From NCBI GenBank assembly GCA_947462335.1, contig OX381708.1, forward strand, positions 1,612,001 to 1,676,000: a DNA stretch of 64,000 nucleotides, written 5' to 3'. The DNA is from Harmothoe impar. Its lineage: Eukaryota > Annelida > Polychaeta > Phyllodocida > Polynoidae. Position 1 is the first letter of the stretch. Each line of letters begins with the position of its first letter. This document shows, in pieces, positions 32,501 to 34,707 of the stretch. The position numbers were made by a program, and so were the translations under genes. The notes beneath the pieces were generated by a model, which worked only from the letters and a program-made list of their open reading frames with translations, was not told where the DNA came from and made no database searches.

Positions 32501-32848
32501 TGCCTCTCTACAAAAATACATTTCCATTTCCCGCTACCTTCCCTGGTCATACAGAGAATCCTGGATGCGCTGGGCCGGGTGACCCAGGACCGGACCACCA
32601 TCGTGATCGCTCACCGGTTGAGTACGGTGGTGGATGCGGACGAGATCCTGGTGTTGGCGGAGGGCCGGGTGGCTGAGAGAGGCACGCACCGCGACCTGGT
32701 GTCACGCCCCGACTCAGTCTACGCCGACTTGTGGCAGAAGCAGAACGAGGTGGCCCTGGACGAGGCCAAACTGACGCACAACGGGAATAATGCCGACCCG
32801 GCCGAGAGGACAAACGGCCCCAACCAGGCTCCACCCCAGCCACAATGA
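2356..32848 (+). CDS. ABCB7: ABCB7/Atm1-type mitochondrial ABC half-transporter (15 joined exons)
   Basis: Joining 2356-2520, 3948-4007, 18414-18611, 19861-19990, 20997-21183, 22804-22885, 23384-23472, 25972-26059, 26246-26420, 28161-28318, 29288-29451, 29841-29970, 30857-31028, 31300-31403 and 32555-32848 gives 2196 bases, 731 residues and a stop, with every intron GT-AG and every phase consistent. ABCB7 sits in the inner mitochondrial membrane and exports a glutathione-linked sulfur or iron-sulfur intermediate for cytosolic Fe-S protein assembly (established). Residues 1-103 contain no Asp or Glu, as expected of a mitochondrial leader. The membrane domain spans about 120-430. The ATPase domain has Walker A at 494-502 (GGSGSGKST), Q-loop Q542, signature LSGGEKQ at 598-604, Walker B D622/E623, D-loop SLD 627-629 and switch H654. 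All catalytic residues are present. Length fits the family (about 700-750). Exons 1 and 2 are the least certain. Confidence 0.9.
2521..2787 (+). other. Start of ABCB7 intron 1, unique sequence
   Basis: Non-coding intron sequence with short CAGTCTCTGACT-like redundancy (TCAGTGTCAGAGACTCACTC). The rest of intron 1, to 3947, is filled by the three MITE copies and the palindromic element listed separately. Confidence 0.5.
2788..3095. mobile_element. Poly-G MITE, Harbinger-like, copy 3
   Basis: Starts GGGAGTGCTCATTTTTTAAC and ends GTGAAAAAATGAGCACTCCC. TAA flanks it at 2785-2787 and 3096-3098. Lies in ABCB7 intron 1. Confidence 0.75.
3099..3386. mobile_element. Poly-G MITE, Harbinger-like, copy 4
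   Basis: Starts GGGAGTGATCATTTTATAAC and ends AAAAAGATCACTCCC. TAA flanks it at 3096-3098 and 3387-3389. The left TAA is shared with copy 3, the same side-by-side arrangement as copies 1 and 2. Confidence 0.75.
3401..3640. mobile_element. Poly-G MITE, degraded copy
   Basis: Only the left part (AAGGGATAATTTTTTTCAAC, then AACAGGGTGGTGGTGGG) and interior blocks (GAAGCATAGTAATGCGC, AGGGGTCGAAATTTTTACC) can be matched to the family. The right inverted end is missing. Confidence 0.45.
3693..3909. repeat. Palindromic GAGTTACTCGCC-family element
   Basis: Carries CATGATAGACCAATGCAG, then GTGTTACTCGCCAGGGCTG, GCATTCATGCATCATGG and the terminal TGCCGTCCTTAAAGGGTTAA. It sits immediately before ABCB7 exon 2. 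Confidence 0.6.
3948..4007 (+). CDS. ABCB7: ABCB7 exon 2: short basic leader exon
   Basis: A T-rich tract and TTGTAG precede 60 bases read in phase 0 as [20 protein letters not shown], followed by the donor GTAAGT. There are five Arg, one Lys and no acidic residue, matching the leader character of exon 1 and the start of exon 3. Prediction rests on splice sites, frame and composition. Confidence 0.6.
4045..4645. repeat. Palindromic GAGTTACTCGCC-family element split by a nested transposon
   Basis: The left part (CGGCTGCACAGTACTC to about 4227) and right part (4568 to AGCCTTTAACTT) form one family copy. A 340-bp CAG-ended element (4228-4567) interrupts it. Confidence 0.55.
4228..4567. mobile_element. 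CAG-ended non-autonomous DNA transposon with 6-bp target duplication
   Basis: Inverted ends CAGTGTTGCCGAAA and TTTCGGCAACACTG (14 bp, perfect). The host hexamer GACCTG is present at 4222-4227 and 4568-4573. The interior has repeated GCAGGCC/GGCCTGC blocks and no coding frame. The CAGTG terminus resembles hAT elements, but those usually make 8-bp duplications. Confidence 0.7.
4646..4828. other. Unassigned intron 2 sequence
   Basis: I see no gene or repeat here. Confidence 0.4.
4829..4996. mobile_element. Degenerate GGCCAGACC-family MITE
   Basis: The left end (CTACACCAAAAAAGAAAAG then TTGGTCTATGGATTT) mirrors the right end (CCTTAGACCAACTTACG then TTTTTGGTCTGGCCC). It is the same family as the copies near 14.0 and 21.4 kb but more diverged. 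The target duplication is no longer clear. Confidence 0.5.
4997..5151. other. Unassigned intron 2 sequence
   Basis: I see no gene or repeat here. Confidence 0.4.
5152..5404. repeat. Palindromic GAGTTACTCGCC-family element with clear inverted ends
   Basis: Left end AACCCTCTAAGGA and right end TCCTTAGAGGGT are inverted repeats. The interior has GCATTCATGCATCATGC, GAGTTACTCGGCAGGGCTG and a second GAGTTACTCGTGAGGGCTG. This is the best-preserved terminal structure of the family. Confidence 0.6.
5501..5723. mobile_element. CCGTAAATTC MITE, GCGGGTTATA subfamily
   Basis: 223 bp. Ends CCGTAAATTCCCGCGTATAA and its inverse TTATACGCGGGAATTTACGG, flanked by TA on both sides (5499-5500, 5724-5725). The interior repeats GCGGGTTATA. 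A TA duplication fits Tc1/mariner-type mobilisation. Same length class as the three 222-bp copies near 15.5-17.6 kb. Confidence 0.75.
5724..6612. other. Unassigned intron 2 sequence
   Basis: AT-rich, with an 11-base G run near 6030 and a C run near 6385. No supported gene or complete element. Confidence 0.4.
6808..6938. repeat. Near-perfect hairpin with 39-bp arms
   Basis: Arm 6808-6846 begins ATAACCCATTAGCCGATTTG, and its exact inverse lies at 6900-6938, separated by a 53-bp loop. Probably a small palindromic MITE nested in the CAG-ended element. Confidence 0.75.
6939..7130. mobile_element. Partial GGCC-poly(A)-ended MITE, reverse orientation
   Basis: Ends in a T16 run plus GGCC and TTA. 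The interior (AGGTCGGCCCTGTTTTGATAG and AAATTTCTTCAAAATTGCAT) matches in inverse orientation the copy at 36668-36904. The left end is lost at the hairpin junction. Confidence 0.5.
7526..7867. other. Unassigned intron 2 sequence
   Basis: AT-rich with no gene or repeat I can support. Confidence 0.4.
7868..7938. repeat. Left fragment of the CATGGCAC minisatellite
   Basis: Units such as TACATGGCACTACATGGCAC precede the inverted-end element at 7939. The same array continues at 14643, so the element and its passengers interrupt one array. Confidence 0.7.
7977..8224 (+). repeat. Ngaro split direct repeat A1
   Basis: 248 bp, identical by eye to 13399-13646. Contains a TTATAAGG box near 8076 and the first ATG of the Gag-like frame (8046), so it probably includes the element's promoter. 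Confidence 0.85.
8046..9668 (+). CDS. Ngaro ORF1, Gag-like protein
   Basis: 540 residues from the ATG at 8046, inside repeat A1. An in-frame ATG at 8248 is an alternative start outside the repeat. An N-terminal Cys/His-rich segment is followed by a long Pro/Ala/Gln-rich linker (about residues 130-330), then a basic PKKKKV motif resembling an SV40-type nuclear localisation signal. The C-terminal Cys/His cluster (about 500-537) has [12 protein letters not shown], as in ORF1 of DIRS/Ngaro elements. Likely binds the element RNA. It ends at an amber TAG (9666-9668), and the next frame continues in the same phase. Confidence 0.75.
   Translation: MFTGKSTATPYKDLDSGWSAWIPTCWTCDLWPAVTGTRHRQPSSRPTRTYLHHGASETRTKSTGDFIMVRSLAKCSECDQQHRRRGRAACKYALAAKQHCVDTGLDVSVFLQHLDLALIQSDNDTYLWGGHVDTSPPPSPEHVPAPLPDPVPGPQPAPVPAPVPDPGPEPHLPTPEFLEFQRQLLAGAEERRQMSESIQSMVTEFKRLSGTLGDPPSGPQSLPPFMFGPQHGGHNGGHHLQVPGINPLQQPSVNMQYYNRPMAPVFPLPSMPGQWPAYGVTRSSSPSVPPPAATGVPAQSVPAQPQGATAAPQPPAAGSYFTNPFSAPSLSGANPGFVPQGQGSNPWMFSNASPYMQQPSASSCCATTDKKRKCRVFDLDLHLPVGKTLSAATVEEVISASLSMLYSMTQSGFDTSCYAKHIQFLTDRAKAYTPEAIKTYDQYCREKAELFGVSSFTYGDHEYFYRCLGYENLRSQSTGGGGTASRSKPKKKKVDPLRKNGYCNDYNGRKGCSESPCKYKHECTLCGGQHRGITCPSHTG
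9669..12119 (+). CDS. Ngaro ORF2, reverse transcriptase-RNase H
   Basis: The frame is open from just after the ORF1 amber codon to TGA at 12117-12119, in the same phase as ORF1 and with no ATG near its start. Counting residues from 9675 (about 814), the N-terminal 330 are a weakly conserved linker. Reverse transcriptase follows, with motif [11 protein letters not shown] (Asp about 427) and motif C YIDD (496-499). RNase H shows YTDSSKTG (Asp about 660), an ELW glutamate, YTDNTQ and a final Asp in LADYFSR (about 787). The YIDD box and RNase H order fit DIRS/Ngaro polymerases. Expression probably needs amber readthrough or reinitiation. Confidence 0.85.
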   Translation, partial: DKVSLAAPDSRLDPSAPLFVPAENCSVIPPFPLHIPALNSSFFPEAFSSAGTVGGPDGGAIVTAAASRDAGTAAGGPVGGLCGPLDLSVCVSGESVRGFGGDSTAVCGAVSQDYDEWGGLGREIILLPGLDIIPESLDSFDQAICCSGPATVFGTDSESAGVTLSVPHAPVLALHEIGDVITQDGGECEGLSSGEVIESAEMASGKGSLVYLEPEEVCLNGGSELRRENVDFLADGLLESLKHVAKSSAPGMASAVTTVTIDGKPYTRPCLGPCHDNHLLGGLPNQLNPCGFFDLAVGSGSCDSNASYILDGVFEGFRIVDPGFTGSYFCHNYDSILNPEFKPQMDKIIEEELEAGKARVVSVRPSCVHAMGAIRKKYSNRLRPITDAKRPLGDSINNYMDVTSYKFSYVKLDDVVDALETGSVMAVLDIRSAYRSVGIYPPHRKFQGFVWDVNGHQEWLEDCSLSFGLKCAPAIFTSLTEFICRCARRLGVANVYGYIDDFIVIAPTQEECVRDLSTLVGVVSKLGFDINWDKLIPPSTCATYLGIEIDTLDMEVRLGSDKLGRLISIVQDFTSKVKATKKDLQCLAGHLAHASVVVRGGRTFSRRVINLGKFAPDNGRPINLPPWFFEDLKWWLRFCASFNGKAKIISPTHTGEVVVYTDSSKTGFAAVNDGDWCMGVWEAEADCVASGLIPDHHWSSTPGECSSKDSINLLELWPIVAASCRWSGSWSNSKVIIYTDNTQVQSAINTGRAKSIRSMWWLRELFWHSVVHNFHIVARRVKSADNILADYFSRFFDPKLVAFPPLSILSHLCCYR
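12055..13059 (+). CDS. Ngaro ORF3, tyrosine recombinase
   Basis: Open frame in a different phase from ORF2, overlapping its last 65 bases. The catalytic set is present: first Arg in [10 protein letters not shown] (12547), HxLR in SHSLRRGG (His 12889, Arg 12898), a GDWKS box and the nucleophile Tyr in LLYLSR (12991). It would integrate the circular DNA intermediate without target duplication (established for YR retroelements). There is no ATG before the core domain. The frame probably begins after a splice acceptor-like site (CTTTGTTGTTACAG, AG at 12114-12115), directly before the ORF2 stop. The exact N-terminus is unknown. Confidence 0.85.
   Translation: MTQSWLRSHLLASFLTFVVTGEELDAEVLRFQSLWLSEASQKTRSSQWNFYYRFCAELEVDPPLPTTFRDVLRYIVYMSSRLKFVSITNYLSALWQLHKVNELPHVDPLNFKIQCTLKGVKRELGTESVKARPISRRDLELIYLTLDMTVTEDLAFWVALVLGFRGLLRKSNLVEEGLAVLLGDVQFHSWGVSISVRRTKTIQYRERVLYIPFTTIPGSIFCLSNYIGWLVSLLKFPSPSSQLVSYMLGGTVVRGTYKWLMGRLADCVKLINGSKLTSHSLRRGGSAALYMAGFPLCDIREMGDWKSMSVLLYLSRTPENRMMLDRRIVDSIFQ
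13060..13276 (+). other. Ngaro 3' untranslated region
   Basis: Non-coding bases between the recombinase stop and repeat B1. Nothing else recognised. Confidence 0.6.
13277..13404 (+). repeat. Ngaro split direct repeat B1
   Basis: 128 bp, identical by eye to 13688-13815. Contains an AATAAA polyadenylation-type hexamer at 13339-13344. Its last six bases overlap the start of A2. Confidence 0.85.
13399..13646 (+). repeat. Ngaro split direct repeat A2
   Basis: Identical to A1 over 248 bp. It reproduces the first 60 codons of ORF1, giving a short spurious frame from 13468. Confidence 0.85.
13688..13815 (+). repeat. Ngaro split direct repeat B2 (right end)
   Basis: Identical to B1 over 128 bp, with AATAAA at 13750-13755. 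Separated from A2 by 41 bp of unique sequence. Confidence 0.85.
13937..14260. mobile_element. GGCCAGACC MITE with TTA target duplication
   Basis: 324 bp. Starts GGCCAGACCAAAAAAAAAAA and ends TTTTTTTTTTGGTGTGGCC. TTA stands on both sides (13934-13936, 14261-14263). The interior has mirrored CATTGAC/GTCAATGG blocks and AT-rich DNA. No coding capacity. The TTA duplication suggests Harbinger-type mobilisation. Confidence 0.7.
14264..14611. other. Interior of the inverted-end element
   Basis: AT-rich unique sequence with a CCAGGGGGCACCACA block roughly inverse to CACCCCCTGGTGGGTGG near 13840. No gene. Confidence 0.4.
15477..15698. mobile_element. CCGTAAATTC MITE, copy 1 in the minisatellite
   Basis: 222 bp, ends CCGTAAATTCTCGCGTATAA and its inverse, flanked by TA (15475-15476, 15699-15700). 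The interior carries AAGCCGCA blocks. Confidence 0.8.
16521..16742. mobile_element. CCGTAAATTC MITE, copy 2 in the minisatellite
   Basis: 222 bp, near-identical to copy 1 and flanked by TA. Removing it restores the minisatellite motif GGCAC-TA-CATGGC. The following units (CATGGCACTCCATGGCATTA) match those after copies 1 and 3. Confidence 0.8.
17336..17557. mobile_element. CCGTAAATTC MITE, copy 3 in the minisatellite
   Basis: 222 bp, same flanks as copy 2. The shared flanks show that the copies spread by block duplication and not by three separate insertions. Confidence 0.8.
18041..18413 (+). other. End of ABCB7 intron 2
   Basis: Unique intron sequence up to the acceptor TACTGTTACAG. No other feature seen. 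Confidence 0.5.
18414..18611 (+). CDS. ABCB7: ABCB7 exon 3: end of leader, pre-TM1 segment
   Basis: 66 codons (residues 76-141), phase 0 at both ends. Contains [17 protein letters not shown], a hallmark of ABCB7 before the first membrane helix. Ends GGGTCTAAG before the donor GTAAGG. Confidence 0.9.
18612..19265 (+). repeat. Intron 3 minisatellite seeded by the exon 3 splice junction
   Basis: About 25 units of 24 or 30 bp. Each has GGGTCTGAG-GTAAACCAGG or GGGTCTGAG-GTAAGGACAA, a copy of the exon end GGGTCTAAG plus donor GTAAGG. Unit lengths are multiples of three, which opens long antisense frames. Confidence 0.9.
19498..19826. mobile_element. Long hairpin element with TTAA-bounded 27-bp inverted ends
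   Basis: TTAAAGATGGGTTAGGAGCT at 19498 is mirrored exactly at 19800-19826. Inner blocks (TATGTGTGTAGCTTTTT and AAAAAGCTACACACATA) are mirrored too, so the whole 329 bp folds back. TTAA at both edges would suit a piggyBac-type MITE, but the palindromic tetranucleotide cannot separate duplication from terminus. Confidence 0.6.
19861..19990 (+). CDS. ABCB7: ABCB7 exon 4: TM1 region
   Basis: Acceptor GTGTGTTTCAG. 130 bases encode residues 142-184 plus one base. Includes [15 protein letters not shown], matching the ABCB7 pattern VPFxFKYxVDxLN. Donor GTACGT. Confidence 0.9.
20082..20571. mobile_element. Old CCGTAAATTC MITE split by a later poly-G MITE
   Basis: A degraded left end (CTACCTCCTGTATAA, about 20080-20095) and the main body (20390-20571: GCCTAACTCGCGTACAAGCC through GCGAGGTTTTACTGTA) belong to the family seen at 15.5-17.6 kb. 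The poly-G MITE at 20096-20389 sits at the TAA between them. Confidence 0.6.
20096..20389. mobile_element. Poly-G MITE, Harbinger-like, intron 4 copy
   Basis: Starts GGGAGTGATCATTTATTATC and ends GTTAAAAAATTATCACTCCC. TAA on both sides (20093-20095, 20390-20392). The interior shares the GCGCGTTACTATGCTTCAAA block with the 0.8-kb copy. Confidence 0.75.
20630..20890. mobile_element. Poly-G MITE, one-ended copy
   Basis: GGAGTGATCATTTTTTAACAA at the left and interior G runs with CGACCCCTTGACC blocks. The right inverted end is missing or decayed. Confidence 0.5.
20997..21183 (+). CDS. ABCB7: ABCB7 exon 5: TM2 to first intracellular loop
   Basis: Acceptor CTCTGTTACAG. 187 bases complete Tyr185 and encode residues 186-246 plus two bases. 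Contains [13 protein letters not shown] and [13 protein letters not shown], the most conserved membrane-domain stretch of the Atm1/ABCB7 family. Donor GTAGGA. Confidence 0.95.
21213..21570. mobile_element. GGCCAGACC MITE with TTA target duplication, intron 5
   Basis: 358 bp. GGCCAGACCAAAAAAAAAAA at the left, TTTTTTTTTTGGTCTGGCC at the right. TTA on both sides (21210-21212, 21571-21573). Inner mirrored blocks are AGTTGGTTTACGGATTT and AAATCCGTAGACCAACC. Confidence 0.75.
21690..21745. repeat. Short hairpin remnant
   Basis: TACCGTA and TACGGTA ends around the perfect palindrome TAAGCCCGGGCTTA. Looks like a deleted relative of the CCGTAAATTC family. Confidence 0.5.
21746..22118. other. Unassigned intron 5 sequence
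   Basis: AT-rich; no gene or repeat recognised. Confidence 0.4.
22119..22143. repeat. C homopolymer, 25 bases
   Basis: Uninterrupted C run after CTGGCTGGA. Its exact length is likely to be polymorphic or affected by assembly error. Confidence 0.8.
22336..22383. repeat. Remnant of a CCGTAAATTC/GCGGGTTATA MITE
   Basis: GCGTAAATACGCGGCCTGC and GCGGGTTATACATGGGAATT mirror each other imperfectly and match the copy at 5501-5723. The interior is deleted. Confidence 0.45.
22415..22545. repeat. Hairpin repeat with about 50-bp arms
   Basis: ATTGACATACATGTACATCA to GAAGCTGGGTCATATCA on the left is mirrored on the right by TGATATAACCCAGCTTC to TACATTTATGTCAAT, with few mismatches. Confidence 0.6.
22804..22885 (+). 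CDS. ABCB7: ABCB7 exon 6: TM3
   Basis: Acceptor TCTACTTCCAG. 82 bases complete Arg247 and encode residues 248-274: a hydrophobic helix region with [18 protein letters not shown]. Donor GTGAGT. Confidence 0.9.
23097..23282. mobile_element. CCATATTCGACG MITE, intron 6
   Basis: TTACCATATTCGACGTAAC at the left and its inverse ACGTCGAATATGGTAA at the right, with GCGCCC/GGGCGC inner blocks. TA stands at both junctions. Confidence 0.6.
23384..23472 (+). CDS. ABCB7: ABCB7 exon 7: TM4
   Basis: Acceptor GTGTGTTGCAG. 89 bases encode residues 275-303 plus two bases, including [19 protein letters not shown]. Donor GTACGT. Arg304 is completed by exon 8. Confidence 0.9.
23473..25755 (+). repeat. Intron 7 minisatellite beside the exon 7 donor
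   Basis: About 2.3 kb of mixed units built from CCAGCCACTCTGTCACAAC and CGTACACACCACCCCCTGT. The first bases, around the donor (GTCACACAGTGGAG-GTACGTACACGTCACC), resemble the unit variant GTCACAACGTACACGTCACC at about 24380, suggesting descent from the junction. Two overlapping + frames run through it as composition artefacts. Confidence 0.85.
25972..26059 (+). CDS. ABCB7: ABCB7 exon 8
   Basis: Acceptor TTTATTCAG. 88 bases complete Arg304 and encode residues 305-333, [19 protein letters not shown] then [10 protein letters not shown]: the conserved cytosolic (matrix-side) loop. Donor GTGAGT, phase 0. Confidence 0.95.
26246..26420 (+). CDS. ABCB7: ABCB7 exon 9: coupling helix to TM5
   Basis: Acceptor TCTGTTTCAG. 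175 bases encode residues 334-391 plus one base. Contains [32 protein letters not shown] and ASQGITEG. Donor GTAAGA, directly continued by the 65-bp array. Confidence 0.95.
26421..27760 (+). repeat. Intron 9 minisatellite: 65-bp units copying exon 9 end plus donor
   Basis: Donor-like GTAAG or GTAAA recurs at exact 65-bp steps from 26421 to 27721 (21 sites including the real one). The unit is about 31 bases of exon 9 (ATGATACTCGCTAGTCAGGG plus CATCACCGAGG) and about 34 of intron (GTAAGATGGCCGTATGATAC onward). Units differ by a few substitutions, e.g. GATGGCC versus GTAGTCG. Past 27760 it decays into shorter TGATACTCGCTTGTCACTT units to about 27975. Confidence 0.95.
27761..28160 (+). other. Intron 9 remainder
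   Basis: Degenerate TGATACTCxCTTGTCACTT-like units to about 27975, then unique sequence to the acceptor TGTATATAACAG. Confidence 0.6.
28161..28318 (+). CDS. ABCB7: ABCB7 exon 10: TM6 and linker
   Basis: 158 bases complete Gly392 and encode residues 393-444. Contains [20 protein letters not shown] and [17 protein letters not shown], near-diagnostic for ABCB7/Atm1. Ends GCCGCCATACAG before donor GTGAGT. Confidence 0.95.
28319..28985 (+). repeat. Intron 10 minisatellite: 44/45-bp units copying exon 10 end plus donor
   Basis: About 15 units of GTGAGTCAGCACTTTGTACG, then (T/C)ATGTAAACATGG and CCGCCATACAG. The last 12 bases of exon 10 (GCCGCCATACAG) and its donor are therefore repeated about 14 times. 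Most copies keep the full AG-GTGAGT. Confidence 0.95.
28986..29287 (+). other. Intron 10 remainder
   Basis: AT-rich unique sequence up to the acceptor CTCCTCCCACAG. Confidence 0.5.
29288..29451 (+). CDS. ABCB7: ABCB7 exon 11: start of ATPase domain, first half of Walker A
   Basis: 164 bases encode residues 445-498 plus two bases: [17 protein letters not shown] (A-loop region) and IAIVGGSGS. The intron splits the Walker A motif inside its third Gly codon. Donor GTGAGT. Confidence 0.95.
29511..29700 (+). repeat. Intron 11 minisatellite, about 20-bp units
   Basis: Eight or more units of CAGTGACTGATGACAGTTGA. Unlike the arrays in introns 3, 9, 10 and 12, the unit has no obvious copy of the exon end or donor. 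Confidence 0.85.
29841..29970 (+). CDS. ABCB7: ABCB7 exon 12: second half of Walker A to Q-loop
   Basis: 130 bases complete Gly499 and encode residues 500-542: [19 protein letters not shown] and ending RHNIGVVPQ, with the Q-loop Gln as last residue. Donor GTGAGC. Confidence 0.95.
29971..30472 (+). repeat. Intron 12 minisatellite seeded from the exon 12 end
   Basis: Units ACAGTCTCAGACACAACA and GTCTCAGATACAACATG derive from the exon sequence GACAGTCTCAGACACAACAT. The last unit (about 30430-30467) repeats the whole exon 3' end through CATCAGGGTCGTCCCACAG, but the following GTGAG has become TTGAG. Confidence 0.9.
30545..30835 (+). repeat. Degenerate tandem repeat, intron 12
   Basis: Diverged copies of AACCAGGCTTGAAACCCTTG with ATTGAA spacers, period about 40-60 bp. 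Runs to just before the acceptor of exon 13. Confidence 0.6.
30857..31028 (+). CDS. ABCB7: ABCB7 exon 13: helical subdomain to start of signature motif
   Basis: Acceptor CGTTCTTCAG. 172 bases encode residues 543-599 plus one base: [16 protein letters not shown] and [13 protein letters not shown]. Donor GTATGT. Confidence 0.95.
31300..31403 (+). CDS. ABCB7: ABCB7 exon 14: signature, Walker B and D-loop
   Basis: Acceptor TTGTTTACAG. 104 bases complete Gly600 and encode residues 601-634: [13 protein letters not shown] and [13 protein letters not shown]. Walker B Asp622 and catalytic Glu623 are present. Donor GTACCG. Confidence 0.95.
31490..31920. mobile_element. CCGTAAAACCCC element, intron 14, composite
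   Basis: Ends TTACCATAAAACCACAC and GCCGGGGTTTTACGGTA are inverted repeats. A second left-like end lies at about 31657 (ACCGTAAAACCCCTCC) and a second right-like end at about 31877. The interior repeats TTAAGACGACCCC and AAATCCGTCTTGTAGGA. Looks like two overlapping or nested MITE copies. Confidence 0.6.
32040..32475 (+). repeat. Degenerate AT-rich tandem repeat, intron 14
   Basis: About nine diverged units of AAAGCTAAAATTAGTATTGG followed by CTTAAAAGTTATCAATTTA, period about 45-55 bp. Confidence 0.6.
32555..32848 (+). CDS. ABCB7: ABCB7 exon 15: H-loop, C-terminus and stop
   Basis: Acceptor CTGGTCATACAG. 97 codons plus TGA (residues 635-731). Contains [19 protein letters not shown] with switch His654, and [10 protein letters not shown]. 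The last 30 residues are a hydrophilic tail ending QAPPQPQ, unlike the Cys-containing tail I recall for vertebrate ABCB7. Confidence 0.95.
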   Translation, partial: RILDALGRVTQDRTTIVIAHRLSTVVDADEILVLAEGRVAERGTHRDLVSRPDSVYADLWQKQNEVALDEAKLTHNGNNADPAERTNGPNQAPPQPQ

Positions 32849-32883
32849 GGGTCACTCAGCGCTAACACGTTACTAGTAACACG

Positions 32884-33203
32884 TTAACCCCGGCTGCACA
32901 GTGCTGCCACCCTGTAAGGACCCTACCATGCCGTAATGCATCATGACCTTTGTCATCATGATGCAGCAATGCAGCCCTGGTGTGTATCTCGCCAGTGCTG
33001 TATTCAAGCATCATGCTGACCCTACAGGGATTGATAGGGTCAGCATGATGCACCAATGCAGTACTGGCGAGTTACTCGCCAAGGCTACATCGGTGCATCA
33101 TGATGACCAAGGGTATGATGCATTAATGCATCATGCTATCCCTAAAGGGTTAATGCACTATGGGCATGATGCATAAAAACCTTGTGCTGCCCTTACAGGG
33201 TTA
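32884..33203. repeat. Palindromic GAGTTACTCGCC-family element, ABCB7 3' side, copy 1
   Basis: Begins near CGGCTGCACAGTG and ends at CCCTTACAGGGTTAG. The interior holds several CATCATGATGCA blocks and GCGAGTTACTCGCCAAGGC. It may form part of the ABCB7 3' UTR. No AATAAA was seen before 34 kb. Confidence 0.55.
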
Positions 33204-33459
33204 GTCAATGGCTGATACTAGTCGGTGTTTTATACAAGAATGTGATAAAGACGCTACTTTACAAGGAACGTGTGATACAATCATCATCAGCCAAATACAC
33301 GGGACACTTGATGCGGATGACTGATTACGAGGTCTAGGTAATTGTGTGAATGCTCATCGACATGAGGGGTAGATGATGAGTACGTTACTTACAGGATATC
33401 ATGTCTCTAGTCCCACATCCCGTGTTATACACAGAGACCTGAACCCACACCTGTAACCC
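33204..33459. other. Unassigned intergenic sequence
   Basis: No gene or complete repeat recognised. Confidence 0.4.
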
Positions 33460-33607
33460 GCCAAGGCTGCATAGTGCAGTCATGCATTATGCCCTTGGTC
33501 CTTATTGGGCATCAATGCAGCATCGGCGAGTTACTTGCCAGGGCTGCGTTGGTGCATCACGACAACAAATGGTGCTTTTTAGCGACATGCCGTTCTAAAA
33601 GGGTTAA
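33460..33607. repeat. Palindromic GAGTTACTCGCC-family element, copy 2
   Basis: GGCTGCATAGTGCAG, CATTATGCCCTTGG, GGCGAGTTACTTGCCAGGGC and terminal TTCTAAAAGGGTTAAAGG. Confidence 0.55.
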
Positions 33608-34147
33608 AGGCCGCATGATGTGTCACGGTTCATGCACATTTGTTGTCATGATACACCAGTTTTACCATGAACGTCATGATGCATTGAATTGGTGCACCAG
33701 AGCCTTTGAACCAGGAAAGTACTGGACGAATGCAGGGCTGGCGAGTTACTCACCATGACTGGATGAATGCAGGGCTGGCGAGTTACTCGCCATGACTGGA
33801 TGAATTGAGGGCTGGCGAGTTACTCACCATGACTGGATGAATTCAGGGCTGGCGAGTTACTCACCATAACTAGACGAATGCAGGGCTGGTGAGTTACTCA
33901 CCATGACTGGACGAATGCAGGGCTGGCGAGTTACTCACCATGACTGGACGAATGCAGGGCTGGCTAGTTACTCACCATGACTGGACAATTGCAGTGCTGG
34001 CGAGTTACTCGCCATGACTGGATGAATGCAGGGCTGGCGAGTTACTCACCATGACTGGACAAATGCAGGGCTGGCGAGTTACTCACCATGACTGCAACCA
34101 TGCACCATTACTCGCATTAAAACACAATGCAGCCTTTAAAGGGTTAA
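33602..34147. repeat. Palindromic-family element whose core expanded into a 37-bp minisatellite
   Basis: Between about 33700 and 34095, about 11 units of GGCGAGTTACTCACCATGAC plus TGGACGAATGCAGGGCT (37 bp) replace the single core found in other family copies. The element ends GCAGCCTTTAAAGGGTTAA. Confidence 0.75.
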
Positions 34148-34495
34148 TTAAGGTTTTTAATTTCCCAGACTCAGGGATTAGAGTGTTCATAGATAATCTC
34201 ATTTCATTATGATATTTACCAGATATTATTGATAGGACGATAAATCACATATTTTTACAGAGTACAAGTTAATTGGTAAAATGACAAACGAGTGTACATT
34301 TTAACTGCTAGCCCAGCTAAGAAAGTCTAGCATAGCGGGTATTTTAATTGAGGCAACCTTGCTAAAAGACTGTGACCTGATATAGGGTCTGTAGGGGTTA
34401 ACTGTGTGTTTGTGATGTACAAATGACTGATGAACATTTTATAGAACTTTTTATAATTTTAACTATATTGAGGTGACTATGGGTCCTTCATGTTA
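34148..34495. other. Unassigned intergenic sequence
   Basis: AT-rich; nothing recognised. Confidence 0.4.
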
Positions 34496-34707
34496 GGGAG
34501 TGGTCATGTTTTAACAAAGGGGGGGGTGGATTTGGTGGGGGACCAAAAAAATTGCACCCCTTTTTAGTGAAAAAGCCTGCGTGTTACTATAGCTCAAAGG
34601 GGTCGGCCGTGCTCAATTTTGACTCCTCATGTGGGGGGAACAAAAAAAAATTTTGACCCGCTCGCACAGAAATCCCCCCCCCCCTTTTGTTAAAAATGAC
34701 CACTCCC
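34496..34707. mobile_element. Poly-G MITE, Harbinger-like, short copy
   Basis: 212 bp. GGGAGTGGTCATGTTTTAAC at the left, TTGTTAAAAATGACCACTCCC mirrored at the right. TTA on both sides (34493-34495, 34708-34710). Shorter than other copies. Confidence 0.75.
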
